The notes under the pieces are model-generated. The model was not told the DNA's origin, made no database searches, and worked only from the letters and a program-made list of their open reading frames with translations. Positions 1-6,328 of a DNA stretch of 11,592 bases are shown here, piece after piece. The stretch spans positions 1 through 11,592 of the forward strand of contig JALQYS010000053.1 of NCBI GenBank assembly GCA_023254015.1, read 5' to 3'. This DNA is from Paracoccaceae bacterium (GTDB lineage Bacteria > Pseudomonadota > Alphaproteobacteria > Rhodobacterales > Rhodobacteraceae). Position 1 is the first letter of the stretch. Every line of letters begins with the position of its first letter. The translations under genes and the position numbers were made by a program.

Positions 1-1
1 C

Positions 2-1183
2 ACCTTCGGGTTCGAATACGAATTCATCAGCGCGACCGAGTTCTACAAGTCGGGCCGGTTCGACGACACGCTGCTGCTGGCGGCCGAGCGTTACGACGCG
101 ATCATGGAGGTGATGCTGGCCAGCTTGCGCGAGGAACGCCAGCAGACCTATTCCTGCTTCCTGCCGATCCACCCGGAGACCGGCCGCGTGCTTTATGTCC
201 CGATGAAGCATGTGGATGCGGTGAACCACACCATCACCTTCGATGATGAAGATGGCCGGGACTGGACGCTGCCGGTGACCGGCGGCCATGTCAAACTGCA
301 ATGGAAGCCCGATTTCGGCGCCCGCTGGGCCGCGCTGGGGGTGGACTTTGAAATGTATGGCAAGGACCATTCCACCAACACGCCGATCTATGACGGGATC
401 TGCGAGGTTCTGGGCGGCAAGAAGCCCAACCACATGACCTATGAGCTGTTTCTCGACGATCAGGGCCAGAAGATTTCCAAATCCAAGGGCAATGGCCTGA
501 CGATCGACGAATGGCTGACCTATGCGGCCACGGAATCGCTGTCCTATTTCATGTATCAAAAGCCGAAGACGGCCAAGCGGATGCATTTTGACGTGATCCC
601 GCGGGCGGTGGACGAATACCACCAGCAACTGCGCGCCTATCCGACGCAAGACATTGACGCCCAGGCCAACAACCCGGTCTGGCACATTCACAACGGCAAG
701 CCGCCGGCCTCGCATATGGTGGTGCCGTTCTCGATGCTCTTGAACCTTGCCTCGGTTGCCGGGGCCAAGGATGCCAAGGGACTTTGGGGTTTCATCAAAC
801 GCTATGCGCCTGATGCCAGCCAGGAATCGAACCCCGATCTCGACGCCGCCGCCGGTTTCGCGGTGCGTTACTACGCCGACAAGATCGCCCCCACCCGCAA
901 GTTCCGCCTGCCCACCGATCAGGAGCGTGCCGCCATCACGGACCTGCGCACGCGGCTCGCCGCCTGGCAGGGCGGGCTGGACGACGAGGCGCTGCAATCG
1001 ATGGTCTTTGCCGTCGGCAAGGATCACGGGTTCGAACCGCTGCGCGACTGGTTCAAGGCGCTTTATGAGGTGCTGCTGGGCGCCTCGGAAGGGCCGCGTT
1101 TCGGCGGGTTCATCGCGCTTTACGGGGTTGAAGAGACCATCGCACTGATCGACAAGGGTCTTTCGGGCGCGCTGGCCGCCTGA
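2..1183 (+). CDS. lysK: Lysyl-tRNA synthetase, class I (3' part, 5' end outside window)
   Basis: This enzyme charges tRNA-Lys with lysine in the cytoplasm. It is the class I, archaeal-type LysRS that most alphaproteobacteria use instead of the class II LysS. The frame is open from the first bases of the window, so only the last 393 residues are visible. Full-length members have a little over 500 residues, so the N-terminal part with the HIGH motif lies upstream. Visible signatures are the FEYEFISATEFYKSG segment at the left edge, the block around RWAALGVDFEMYGKDH, and the KMSKS-loop equivalent KISKSKGNG (KISKS at 470-484). After it comes the alpha-helical C-terminal domain typical of class I LysRS. 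The internal ATG at 104 is not the start, because homologous sequence continues in frame before it. The gene ends in TGA and is followed directly by a strong intrinsic terminator, so it is probably the last gene of its transcript. Identification is firm. Confidence 0.95.
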   Translation, partial: TFGFEYEFISATEFYKSGRFDDTLLLAAERYDAIMEVMLASLREERQQTYSCFLPIHPETGRVLYVPMKHVDAVNHTITFDDEDGRDWTLPVTGGHVKLQWKPDFGARWAALGVDFEMYGKDHSTNTPIYDGICEVLGGKKPNHMTYELFLDDQGQKISKSKGNGLTIDEWLTYAATESLSYFMYQKPKTAKRMHFDVIPRAVDEYHQQLRAYPTQDIDAQANNPVWHIHNGKPPASHMVVPFSMLLNLASVAGAKDAKGLWGFIKRYAPDASQESNPDLDAAAGFAVRYYADKIAPTRKFRLPTDQERAAITDLRTRLAAWQGGLDDEALQSMVFAVGKDHGFEPLRDWFKALYEVLLGASEGPRFGGFIALYGVEETIALIDKGLSGALAA

Positions 1184-1192
1184 CCGCATCGC

Positions 1193-1233
1193 AGGCCCGG
1201 CGGGACGTTCCGGCCGGGCCTTTGCTTTTTCTT
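1193..1233 (+). terminator. Intrinsic terminator after lysK
   Basis: A perfect 9-bp GC-rich stem (AGGCCCGGC at 1193-1201 with GCCGGGCCT at 1213-1221) encloses an 11-base loop. It is followed by the T-rich tract TTGCTTTTTCTT. It starts 10 bases after the lysK stop codon, the expected place for a rho-independent terminator. An upstream ATG at 1222 that could extend the next gene lies inside this tract, which argues against that start. Confidence 0.85.
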
Positions 1234-1260
1234 AACCGCGCTATGTCTTCCTGCATCGAC

Positions 1261-1266
1261 AGGAGG
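1261..1266 (+). promoter_or_regulatory. Shine-Dalgarno site fixing the DUF4864 start
   Basis: A consensus AGGAGG sits 6 bases before the ATG at 1273. It decides between that ATG and the in-frame ATG at 1222, which lies in the lysK terminator tail and has no ribosome binding site. The signal peptide also begins exactly at the 1273 start. Confidence 0.8.
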
Positions 1267-1272
1267 AACCCC

Positions 1273-1662
1273 ATGCGCCTATTGCTTGCCAGCCTCTTTC
1301 TTGCCCTGCCCGCCGCCGCGCAGGACGCGCCGATCCGGGCCACCATCGAACATCAGTTGCAGGCCTTTCAGGCCGATGACTTTGCCACCGCCTTCACCTT
1401 TGCCTCGCCCACGATCAGATCCATCTTCGGCACGCCCGAAAATTTCGGCCGGATGGTGAGCGAGGGCTATCCGATGGTCCACCGCCCCGCAGCCGTGAAG
1501 ATGCTTGAGCTGCGCGAGGTTGCGGGCGGGCTTTGGCAGCGGGTCATGATCACAGATCAATCGGGCCGCACGCATCTTCTGGATTACCAGATGATCGAAG
1601 CCGAAAACGGATGGCAGATCAACGCGGTGCATCTGCTCAAGGCCGAAGGGGTCGGGGCCTGA
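1273..1662 (+). CDS. DUF4864 family secreted protein
   Basis: A 129-residue protein with a clear Sec signal peptide: MRLLL, a hydrophobic run to about residue 13, then a PAAAQ cleavage region near residues 13-17. The mature protein should be periplasmic, at about 112 residues. The mature part (IRATIEHQLQAFQADDFATA, FASPTIRSIFGTPENFGRMV, W-Q-R, LLDYQM, GWQINAVHLL) matches my memory of the DUF4864 family, common in Rhodobacteraceae. Its compact alpha plus beta character resembles small NTF2/SnoaL-like folds. No catalytic motif or cysteine pair is evident and the function is unknown. The start at ATG 1273 is supported by a perfect AGGAGG. The gene lies alone between the lysK terminator and the convergent mogA. 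A separate promoter would have to lie within or just after the terminator, and I see no convincing one. The family call is fairly sure; the role is not known. Confidence 0.85.
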   Translation: MRLLLASLFLALPAAAQDAPIRATIEHQLQAFQADDFATAFTFASPTIRSIFGTPENFGRMVSEGYPMVHRPAAVKMLELREVAGGLWQRVMITDQSGRTHLLDYQMIEAENGWQINAVHLLKAEGVGA

Positions 1663-1676
1663 GGGCGAAATCCGCA

Positions 1677-1692
1677 CCAGGCTTCTGCCTGG
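1677..1692. terminator. Small hairpin between converging genes (weak terminator candidate)
   Basis: CCAGGC at 1677-1682 and GCCTGG at 1687-1692 form a perfect 6-bp stem with a TTCT tetraloop. It sits in the 37-base gap between the converging DUF4864 and mogA stop codons. There is no T-run on either strand, only a short ATTTC on the minus-strand side. It could be a weak bidirectional terminator or an mRNA-end stabiliser. Confidence 0.35.
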
Positions 1693-1699
1693 AAATCGA

Positions 1700-2227
1700 T
1701 CACGCCCCCTTGGGGCGATGGGCCTTGATGATCGCCGGATCGGTGTCCACCCGGCCGGCGCCGATCAGGTCAAGGCAATAGGGCACGGCGGCAAAGACCG
1801 CCTCAAGGCTGGTGGATATGGCATTCGGGCTGCCGGGCAGGGTGATGATAAGCGTCTTGCCCCGAACCCCCGCGCCCTGACGTGACAGGATCGCCGTCGC
1901 CACCACCTTGCCGTTGGCCGCCCGCATCGCCTCGCCGAAACCGGGGAGATCAAAGGTGATGACATCGGCCATCGCCTCGGGCGTCTGGTCGCGCGGGCTG
2001 GGGCCCGTGCCCCCGGTGGCCAGAATCAGGTCGGCGCCCCAGACATCGGCCAGATCGGTCATGGCGGCGGCAACCTCGGCCCGGCCATCCGGCGTGATCC
2101 GGCGCAGGATCTCGACCGGCGTGGTGATGACCCGGCGCAGCCACTCTTCGCAGGCAGGTCCGCCCCGATCTTCATATTCTCCGCGGCTTGCACGGTCGGA
2201 GACGGTAAGAACGGCAATCCTGGCCAT
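1700..2227 (-). CDS. mogA: Molybdopterin adenylyltransferase (MogA/MoaB family)
   Basis: This enzyme adenylylates molybdopterin with ATP, the step before molybdate insertion in molybdenum cofactor synthesis; it acts in the cytoplasm. The 175-residue protein is one MoCF-binding domain. It has the N-terminal TVSDRAS strand-turn (residues 8-14), the nucleotide/pterin loop ATGGTGPSPRDQTPEA (70-85, with Asp80) and the LPGSPNA motif (130-136). Length is slightly below E. coli MogA (195). The start chosen is ATG 2225-2227, with AGGAG at 2234-2238 on the minus strand. An in-frame ATG further upstream would add 21 residues absent from the family. It lies 59 bases after the phosphatase gene on the same strand and may be co-transcribed with it. 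Whether it works as MogA (adenylyltransferase) or as a MoaB-type paralogue cannot be settled from one domain. No other Moco gene is in the window. Confidence 0.88.
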   Translation of the reverse strand: MARIAVLTVSDRASRGEYEDRGGPACEEWLRRVITTPVEILRRITPDGRAEVAAAMTDLADVWGADLILATGGTGPSPRDQTPEAMADVITFDLPGFGEAMRAANGKVVATAILSRQGAGVRGKTLIITLPGSPNAISTSLEAVFAAVPYCLDLIGAGRVDTDPAIIKAHRPKGA

Positions 2228-2286
2228 GGGCAACTCCTGTCTTTGCCCATAGGTCGCGCCAAATGCGGCGGCGTTCAAGCCCCCGT

Positions 2287-2748
2287 TCACGCTCCCATGG
2301 CCCAGACCATCTGCGCCCTGGTCTCAACCGCGCAGGGGCGCACGGCGCGCAACCGCTCCAGTGCTGCGCCGGGGATTTCGCCCGCCTCCACCATCAGCCG
2401 CAACAGGACCATGCCCGACCGCCCGCAGCCCCCCATGCAATGCACCAGCATCCGGTCAACCTCGTGCAACCGGGCCGAGACCTCGGGCCAGGCCTGACGC
2501 AAGCCGCGCGGCGGGGTTCCAAAATCGGGGATCGGCAGATGCAGCCAGTCCACCCCGGCCCGCGCCAGATCGGCAGGCAGGCTGGCCGCGCCCCGCGCCG
2601 CCAACTCGCCCGTCTCGGCCAGCGTCACGACCAGCCCGGGCGACCAGGCCAGCACGGCCGCCAGATCGCCGAGATAGTCCCCCGTCCGCCCAGGCATCGG
2701 GCAAATGCCCTTCAGCCCAGCCCCGATCCTGATTTCGGCGATCTCCAT
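2287..2748 (-). CDS. Cys-based protein phosphatase, dual-specificity/CDKN3-like
   Basis: A 153-residue protein of the protein-tyrosine/dual-specificity phosphatase superfamily. The active-site loop HCMGGCGRSG (103-112) is a proper H-C-X5-R-S signature with nucleophile Cys104 and Arg110. An upstream PIPDFGTP segment offers Asp75 as general acid. The N-terminal GICPMPGRTGDY and C-terminal RPCAVETRAQ stretches resemble the kinase-associated (CDKN3-type) phosphatases found in proteobacteria. The second cysteine in the loop (Cys108) could form a redox-sensitive disulfide with Cys104; that is inference. The start ATG 2746-2748 has a purine-rich GGAAGGGCAGGG before it. A longer in-frame start at 2820 would overlap the first codon of divergent dnaX and has no ribosome site. 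There is no signal peptide, so the protein should be cytoplasmic. Physiological substrate unknown: phosphoprotein, phosphoinositide-like or small molecule are all possible. It may share a transcript with mogA. Confidence 0.8.
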   Translation of the reverse strand: MEIAEIRIGAGLKGICPMPGRTGDYLGDLAAVLAWSPGLVVTLAETGELAARGAASLPADLARAGVDWLHLPIPDFGTPPRGLRQAWPEVSARLHEVDRMLVHCMGGCGRSGMVLLRLMVEAGEIPGAALERLRAVRPCAVETRAQMVWAMGA

Positions 2749-2763
2749 CCCTGCCCTTCCGGT

Positions 2764-2792
2764 TTGCCTTGCCGCCCCCAAGGGCCTAGTCT
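2764..2792 (+). promoter_or_regulatory. Candidate promoter for dnaX
   Basis: TTGCCT (2764-2769) and TAGTCT (2787-2792) are separated by 17 bases. They resemble sigma-70 -35 and -10 elements and would give a leader of about 20 bases before the dnaX ATG. The -10 match is only partial. The gap also holds CCAAG (2778-2782) inverted against CTTGG (2791-2795). The 70-base divergent gap must hold promoters for both directions; I found no convincing one toward the phosphatase gene. Confidence 0.3.
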
Positions 2793-2818
2793 TGGCGCCA
2801 CGAATCCAGCGAGGCCCC

Positions 2819-4576
2819 ATGTCCGAGACGCGCGAAGAAGCCTATCAGGTTCTTGCCCGCAAATACCGCCCCGAAACCTTTGCCAATCTGGTCGGGCAAG
2901 AGGCGATGGTGCGCACGCTGAAGAACGCTTTCGCGGCCGACCGCATCGCGCATGCTTTCATCATGACCGGCATCCGCGGCACCGGCAAGACCACCACGGC
3001 CCGCATCATCGCCAAGGGGCTGAACTGTGTGGGCCCCGATGGCAAGGGCGGCCCCACGACCGAGCCTTGCGGCCAGTGTGAGCCCTGCCGCGCCATCGCC
3101 GAAGGCCGCCATGTCGACGTGATGGAGATGGACGCAGCCAGCCGGACGGGCGTGGGCGACATTCGCGAAATCATTGATTCCGTTCACTATCGGGCAGCGT
3201 CAGCGCGATTCAAGGTCTATATCATCGACGAAGTGCACATGCTGTCGACGGCCGCGTTCAACGCGCTGTTGAAGACGCTGGAAGAACCGCCGGCCCATGT
3301 GAAATTCATCTTTGCGACCACCGAAATCCGCAAGGTGCCGGTCACGGTCCTGTCGCGCTGCCAGCGCTTTGACCTCAAGCGGATCGAGCCCGAGGTGATG
3401 ATGGGGCTTTTGTCGAAGATCGCCAAGGCGGAAGGAGCGCAGATCACCGACGGGGCCCTGGCGCTGATCACCCGGGCCGCCGAAGGATCGGCACGCGATG
3501 CGACCTCGCTGCTGGATCAGGCGATTTCCAATGGCGCGGGCGAGACAAACGCAGATCAGGTGCGCGCCATGCTGGGTCTGGCCGACCGGGGGCGGGTGCT
3601 GGACCTTTTTGACATGATCATGCGCGGAGCAGCACCCGAGGCGCTGGCGGAACTCGCGGCACAATATGCCGACGGGGCCGACCCGATGGCGATCCTGCGC
3701 GATCTGGCCGAGATCACCCACTGGATTTCGATCATCAAGATCACCCCCGAGGCCGCACAGGATCCGACAACCCCACCCGAGGAACGCAGCCGCGGGCTGG
3801 ACATGGCCGGCAAGCTGCCGATGCGGGTTCTCAGCCGGATGTGGCAGATGCTGCTCAAGGCGATCGAAGAGGTGGCGCTGGCGCCCAATGCCATGATGGC
3901 GGCAGAGATGGCGGTGATCCGGCTGACCCATGTGGCCGACCTGCCCGACCCCGAAACGCTGGTGAAACGCTTGCAGTCGCAGACCGCGCCCGGCCCAATG
4001 CCGGGTGGGGCGCCTGCCGGGGGCGGCTATGGAGCGCCGGGCGGCACGGTTCATGCCCCGATGATGGGCGCCAGTCACGCCCCGATGCGCGGACCGACAA
4101 TGATGGGCGGACAAGCGACGGCGCTGGCACAGGCCCCGCAGATCGCCCTGCCCAGCTTTCAACACGTGGTGGATCTGATCCGCGAAAAACGCGACATGCT
4201 GTTGCTGAAAGAGGTCGAGGACGGGGTCAAGCTGGTGCGCTATTCTCCCGGCCGGATCGAGTTCGAACCCAGTGCGCTGGCCCGCCCCGACCTTGCCGCA
4301 CGGCTGTCGCAGCGGCTGCAGGGCTGGACAGGTGGCCGCTGGGGCATCTCGGTTGTCAGTGACGGCGGAGCGCCGACGATTGCCGAAGAGCGGGACGCCG
4401 AAGAGAACGCCGCCCGTGCCGAGGCGTTGGCCAACCCCTTGGTGCAGGCGGTGATGGCATCCTTCCCCGGCGCAAGGATTGCCGAAATCCGCACACCCGA
4501 GGCGATGGCCGCCGCTGCTCAGGCCGAGGCGCTGCCTGAAGTCGAAGACGAATGGGACCCGTTCGAGGATCAGTAG
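2819..4576 (+). CDS. dnaX: DNA polymerase III subunit tau/gamma
   Basis: The clamp-loader ATPase of the replicative polymerase; it loads the beta clamp and, as tau, links core polymerases to DnaB helicase. The 585-residue protein shows an N-terminal AAA+ module: EAYQVLARKYRPETF opening, Walker A GIRGTGKT (51-58), zinc-binding cysteines C70, C84, C87 and C90, Walker B IIDEVHM (135-141), the SRC motif (179-181) and a sensor 2 SARDATSLLDQ. Domain III ends near residue 395. A Gly/Pro/Met/Ala-rich linker (about 398-440, PMPGGAPAGGGYG and repeated HAPM) leads to tau-type domains at the C-terminus. The start ATG 2819 follows GAGG at 2811-2814 and matches the family; an in-frame upstream extension to 2705 would run through the promoter region. 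I see no heptameric A AAA AAG-type slippery site, only a short GAAAAAC near 4187, so a gamma form may not be made by frameshifting. The stop TAG lies within a 28-bp palindrome. Confidence 0.95.
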   Translation: MSETREEAYQVLARKYRPETFANLVGQEAMVRTLKNAFAADRIAHAFIMTGIRGTGKTTTARIIAKGLNCVGPDGKGGPTTEPCGQCEPCRAIAEGRHVDVMEMDAASRTGVGDIREIIDSVHYRAASARFKVYIIDEVHMLSTAAFNALLKTLEEPPAHVKFIFATTEIRKVPVTVLSRCQRFDLKRIEPEVMMGLLSKIAKAEGAQITDGALALITRAAEGSARDATSLLDQAISNGAGETNADQVRAMLGLADRGRVLDLFDMIMRGAAPEALAELAAQYADGADPMAILRDLAEITHWISIIKITPEAAQDPTTPPEERSRGLDMAGKLPMRVLSRMWQMLLKAIEEVALAPNAMMAAEMAVIRLTHVADLPDPETLVKRLQSQTAPGPMPGGAPAGGGYGAPGGTVHAPMMGASHAPMRGPTMMGGQATALAQAPQIALPSFQHVVDLIREKRDMLLLKEVEDGVKLVRYSPGRIEFEPSALARPDLAARLSQRLQGWTGGRWGISVVSDGGAPTIAEERDAEENAARAEALANPLVQAVMASFPGARIAEIRTPEAMAAAAQAEALPEVEDEWDPFEDQ

Positions 4577-4600
4577 GATGGGCAATATTGCCCATCCTAC
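4573..4600. repeat. Perfect 28-bp palindrome overlapping the dnaX stop codon
   Basis: GTAGGATGGGCAAT at 4573-4586 is followed at once by its exact reverse complement at 4587-4600, giving an unbroken 14+14 palindrome with an AATATT centre. It includes the dnaX TAG stop (4574-4576) and lies in the short gap before ybaB. No T-run follows on either strand, so it is not a classical terminator. It resembles short palindromic repeats dispersed in proteobacterial genomes (REP-like units beginning GTAGGGTGGG). That resemblance is from memory; the symmetry is seen directly. Confidence 0.85.
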
Positions 4601-4642
4601 GCGGCAAGCCTATCTTGCAGAACAAACAACCGGAGTGACCAG

Positions 4643-4987
4643 ATGTTGAAGGGTTTGGGCGGGCTTGGCGATATGGCCAAGATGATGAAGGCCGCGCAGG
4701 AAGCGCAGGCCAAGATGACCGAACTGCAGGCCGAGCTTGCCCGGACCGTGGTGATCGGCGAGGCGGGCGCGGGCCTTGTCAAGGCGCGGGCCACGGCAAA
4801 AGGACAGATCACCGGCCTGGACATCGATCCTGCGATCCTTGTGCCTTCGGAAAAGGAAGTGATCGAAGACCTGATCCTTGCCGCCCTGAATGACGCGCAG
4901 GCCAAGGCCGCGGCGCGCACAGAACAGGAAATGGGCAAGCTGACCCAAAGCCTTGGCCTGCCGGCCGATTTCAAGCTGCCGTTCTGA
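4643..4987 (+). CDS. ybaB: YbaB/EbfC family nucleoid-associated protein
   Basis: A 114-residue DNA-binding protein that acts as a dimer, thought to shape the nucleoid and influence transcription. The N-terminus MLKGLGGLGDMAKMMKAAQEAQAKM is the usual glycine-rich opening leading into a long amphipathic helix. The middle beta strands contain GEAGAGLVKARATAKGQITGLDIDP. The C-terminal helices (EKEVIEDLILAALNDAQAKA, then a helix near 95-105) close the tweezer-like fold. Length and ending (GLPADFKLPF) match the family. GGAG at 4632-4635 precedes the ATG by 7 bases. It lies between dnaX and recR, a conserved order in many bacteria, and is separated from dnaX only by the 66-base palindrome-bearing gap. 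Only 4 bases separate its stop from the recR start, so the two are almost certainly co-translated. Identification is firm. Confidence 0.95.
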   Translation: MLKGLGGLGDMAKMMKAAQEAQAKMTELQAELARTVVIGEAGAGLVKARATAKGQITGLDIDPAILVPSEKEVIEDLILAALNDAQAKAAARTEQEMGKLTQSLGLPADFKLPF

Positions 4988-4991
4988 ACCG

Positions 4992-5588
4992 GTGGAGGGC
5001 ACCCGCGACATCGAGGCGCTGATCGACCTCATGGCCCGCCTGCCGGGTCTTGGCCCGCGCTCGGCCCGGCGCGCGGTGCTGATGCTTTTGAAAAAACGTG
5101 GGCAGTTGATGGCCCCTTTGGCTCAGGCCATGGCCACCGTCGCGCTGAACGCCCGCGACTGTGCCGTTTGCGGCAACATCGGGACGGCCGAACTTTGCCC
5201 GATCTGCGCCGACCCGGCCCGCGCCACCGGCGAGATCTGTGTGGTCGAGGATGTCGCCGACCTTTGGGCCATGGAACGGGGGCAGGCGTTTCGCGGCCGC
5301 TATCACGTTCTGGGTGGCACGCTCTCGGCGCTTGATTCGGTCGGACCGGAGGAACTGGGCATTCCGCGTCTTGTCGCGCGGGTGGCGGATGAGGGCCTGC
5401 GCGAGGTCATTCTGGCGCTGAATGCCACGGTCGACGGCCAGACGACGGCCCATTACATCGCCGATGCGCTGGGGCCGACGGGCGTGCAGGTGACCAGTCT
5501 GGCGCAGGGCGTGCCGGTCGGCGGAGAGCTGGACTATCTGGATGACGGCACCATCGGCGCGGCCCTGCGTGCCCGCCGCAGGTTCTGA
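4992..5588 (+). CDS. recR: Recombination mediator protein RecR
   Basis: RecR works with RecO and RecF to load RecA onto SSB-coated gapped DNA during recombinational repair. The 198-residue product has the classic layout: helix-hairpin-helix LPGLGPRSARRAVL (17-30), a four-cysteine zinc finger (C57, C60, C69, C72), a Toprim domain from about residue 82 (ICVVEDVADLWAMERG, HVLGGTLSALDSVGPE) and the conserved C-terminus GVPVGGELDYLDDGTIGAALRARRRF, in which GGELDYLDDGT is diagnostic. I chose the GTG at 4992-4994 because the family starts just before DIEALIDLMA. An in-frame TTG at 4953 lies inside ybaB and would add 13 unrelated residues. There is no good Shine-Dalgarno before the GTG, so translation is probably coupled to ybaB termination 4 bases upstream. 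I see no clear terminator after it. Confidence 0.95.
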   Translation: MEGTRDIEALIDLMARLPGLGPRSARRAVLMLLKKRGQLMAPLAQAMATVALNARDCAVCGNIGTAELCPICADPARATGEICVVEDVADLWAMERGQAFRGRYHVLGGTLSALDSVGPEELGIPRLVARVADEGLREVILALNATVDGQTTAHYIADALGPTGVQVTSLAQGVPVGGELDYLDDGTIGAALRARRRF

Positions 5589-5681
5589 CGCAATCGGGCA
5601 AGCCCCACGCTTCTTCCGCTTTTCCGCCTTTTTCTCGCCCCAATCGGCAGCAAACATGAGCCATCATGACGGGAGGCTGAC

Positions 5682-5879
5682 ATGGCGGCTGTTGCTGTGA
5701 TCTTCGGGGGGATGACGGGTTTCGTCTCGGCCCTTGTAGCCCTGGTTCTGTTCAATTCCAGCTGGCTGATGGCCCTTGCCCTTTGGGCCCTGGGCGGCAT
5801 CGCTGTTGCGGGTCTGCTGGTGGCCCTGGCCCTGACCTCACGTCAGCCGAAGACAAGGCTTCTCGCCGAAACCGTGTGA
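5682..5879 (+). CDS. Small two-helix membrane protein, unknown function
   Basis: A 65-residue hydrophobic protein that I do not recognise. Two predicted transmembrane helices cover about residues 2-24 (AVAVIFGGMTGFVSALVALVLF) and 28-51 (WLMALALWALGGIAVAGLLVAL). They are joined by a very short NSS turn, so it should be a hairpin in the inner membrane. A polar tail SRQPKTRLLAETV with three positive charges suggests both ends face the cytoplasm. Support for it being real: ATG preceded by GGGAGG (5671-5676) at 5 bases, normal codon use, TGA stop and no competing gene. It sits 93 bases after recR and before the cold-shock gene promoter; whether it has its own promoter is unclear. Function cannot be inferred. 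Confidence 0.65.
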   Translation: MAAVAVIFGGMTGFVSALVALVLFNSSWLMALALWALGGIAVAGLLVALALTSRQPKTRLLAETV

Positions 5880-5911
5880 CCGCAGGGCCCCTGACTCGGG
5901 GGAAATTTCCC

Positions 5912-5940
5912 TTGATTTGCCAATCTTTGCCCCCCATATA
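5912..5940 (+). promoter_or_regulatory. Candidate sigma-70 promoter of the cold-shock gene
   Basis: TTGATT (5912-5917) and CATATA (5935-5940; alternatively ATATAA 5936-5941) are 17-18 bases apart in an AT-richer patch of a GC-rich sequence. Transcription would begin near 5947, giving a leader of about 115 bases, in keeping with the long 5' leaders of cspA-type genes. A perfect 12-bp palindrome GGGAAATTTCCC (5900-5911) abuts the -35 element and could be an operator. Confidence 0.5.
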
Positions 5941-6024
5941 AAAGGGGCTAGGTTATCTCTACTCGATCTCTGTCTCCGTTCACGGCCACAGCATTCGACC
6001 AAAAGCTGACTGGCCGGGCCGCTG

Positions 6025-6046
6025 CAATTTCGCGGGCGGCAAATTG
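6025..6046 (+). promoter_or_regulatory. Possible leader hairpin just before the csp ribosome site
   Basis: CAATTT (6025-6030) and AAATTG (6041-6046) form a weak AU-rich 6-bp stem with a GC-rich 10-base loop, ending 2 bases before the AGGAG at 6049-6053. An AU stem here could change ribosome access with temperature. This is position-based inference only. Confidence 0.25.
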
Positions 6047-6061
6047 ACAGGAGACATCACG

Positions 6062-6268
6062 ATGGCCAAGGGCACCGTGAAATGGTTCAATGAAACCAAA
6101 GGCTACGGCTTCATCGCCCCGGAAGGCGGCAAGAAGGACGTGTTCGTCCACATCACCGCGCTGGAGCGTGCTGGTCTGCGTTCACTGAAAGATGGCCAGC
6201 CGGTCACGTTCGACATCGAGGCAGGCCGTGACGGCCGCGAGTCGGCGATCAATCTGGCTCTCGCCTAA
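6062..6268 (+). CDS. Cold-shock protein (CspA family)
   Basis: A 68-residue single OB-fold protein that binds single-stranded RNA and DNA and acts as an RNA chaperone. It has the family start MAKGTVKWFNETKGYGFI. RNP1 is KGYGFI (13-18) and RNP2 is VFVHI (27-31). The remaining strands (LKDGQPVTFDIEAGRDGRESAINL) are also typical. The ATG at 6062 follows AGGAG (6049-6053) at 8 bases. An in-frame upstream ATG at 6044 would add MTGDIT and has no ribosome site of its own. The gene is monocistronic: a promoter with a long leader lies upstream and a strong terminator downstream. It uses TAA as stop, as highly expressed genes often do. Whether it is cold-induced or constitutive cannot be told from the sequence; bacteria of this group carry several paralogues, so I give no gene number. 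Confidence 0.95.
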   Translation: MAKGTVKWFNETKGYGFIAPEGGKKDVFVHITALERAGLRSLKDGQPVTFDIEAGRDGRESAINLALA

Positions 6269-6288
6269 GCGATCTCGTCCGAAATTCG

Positions 6289-6319
6289 AAAGGGGGCGGG
6301 GGCAACCCTGCCCCCTTTT
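6289..6319. terminator. Strong, probably bidirectional terminator
   Basis: AAAGGGGGC (6289-6297) pairs with GCCCCCTTT (6310-6318), a 9-bp stem. An inner GGG/CCC pairing around a CAA loop makes it longer. On the + strand it ends in TTTT after the csp gene; on the minus strand the AAA arm gives TTTCGAATTT. It lies between the converging csp gene and the receiver-like gene and could serve both. Confidence 0.85.
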
Positions 6320-6328
6320 GCATGTGCC

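Noticed and set aside
2749..2820. N-terminal extension of the phosphatase to an ATG at 2820
   Set aside because: The added 24 residues are Arg/Gly-rich and unlike the family, there is no ribosome site, and it would overlap the dnaX ATG. The ATG at 2748 fits better.
2263..3081. A 272-codon + strand frame across the phosphatase gene and the start of dnaX
   Set aside because: It is antisense to the phosphatase signature and out of frame with dnaX; it is extremely rich in Pro, Arg and His with no motif.
4181..4195. GAAAAAC run in dnaX as a programmed frameshift site
   Set aside because: It does not satisfy the X-XXY-YYZ pattern and I see no clear downstream stem-loop. It is too weak to annotate.
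3200..4585. A 461-codon open frame on the minus strand inside dnaX
   Set aside because: It lies antisense to unmistakable DnaX motifs, its composition is typical of a shadow frame, and it has no recognisable domain.
5589..5681. Terminator or extra gene between recR and the small membrane protein
   Set aside because: The pyrimidine-rich stretch TTCTTCCGCTTTTCCGCCTTTTTC has no stem in front of it, and no open frame with a ribosome site is present.
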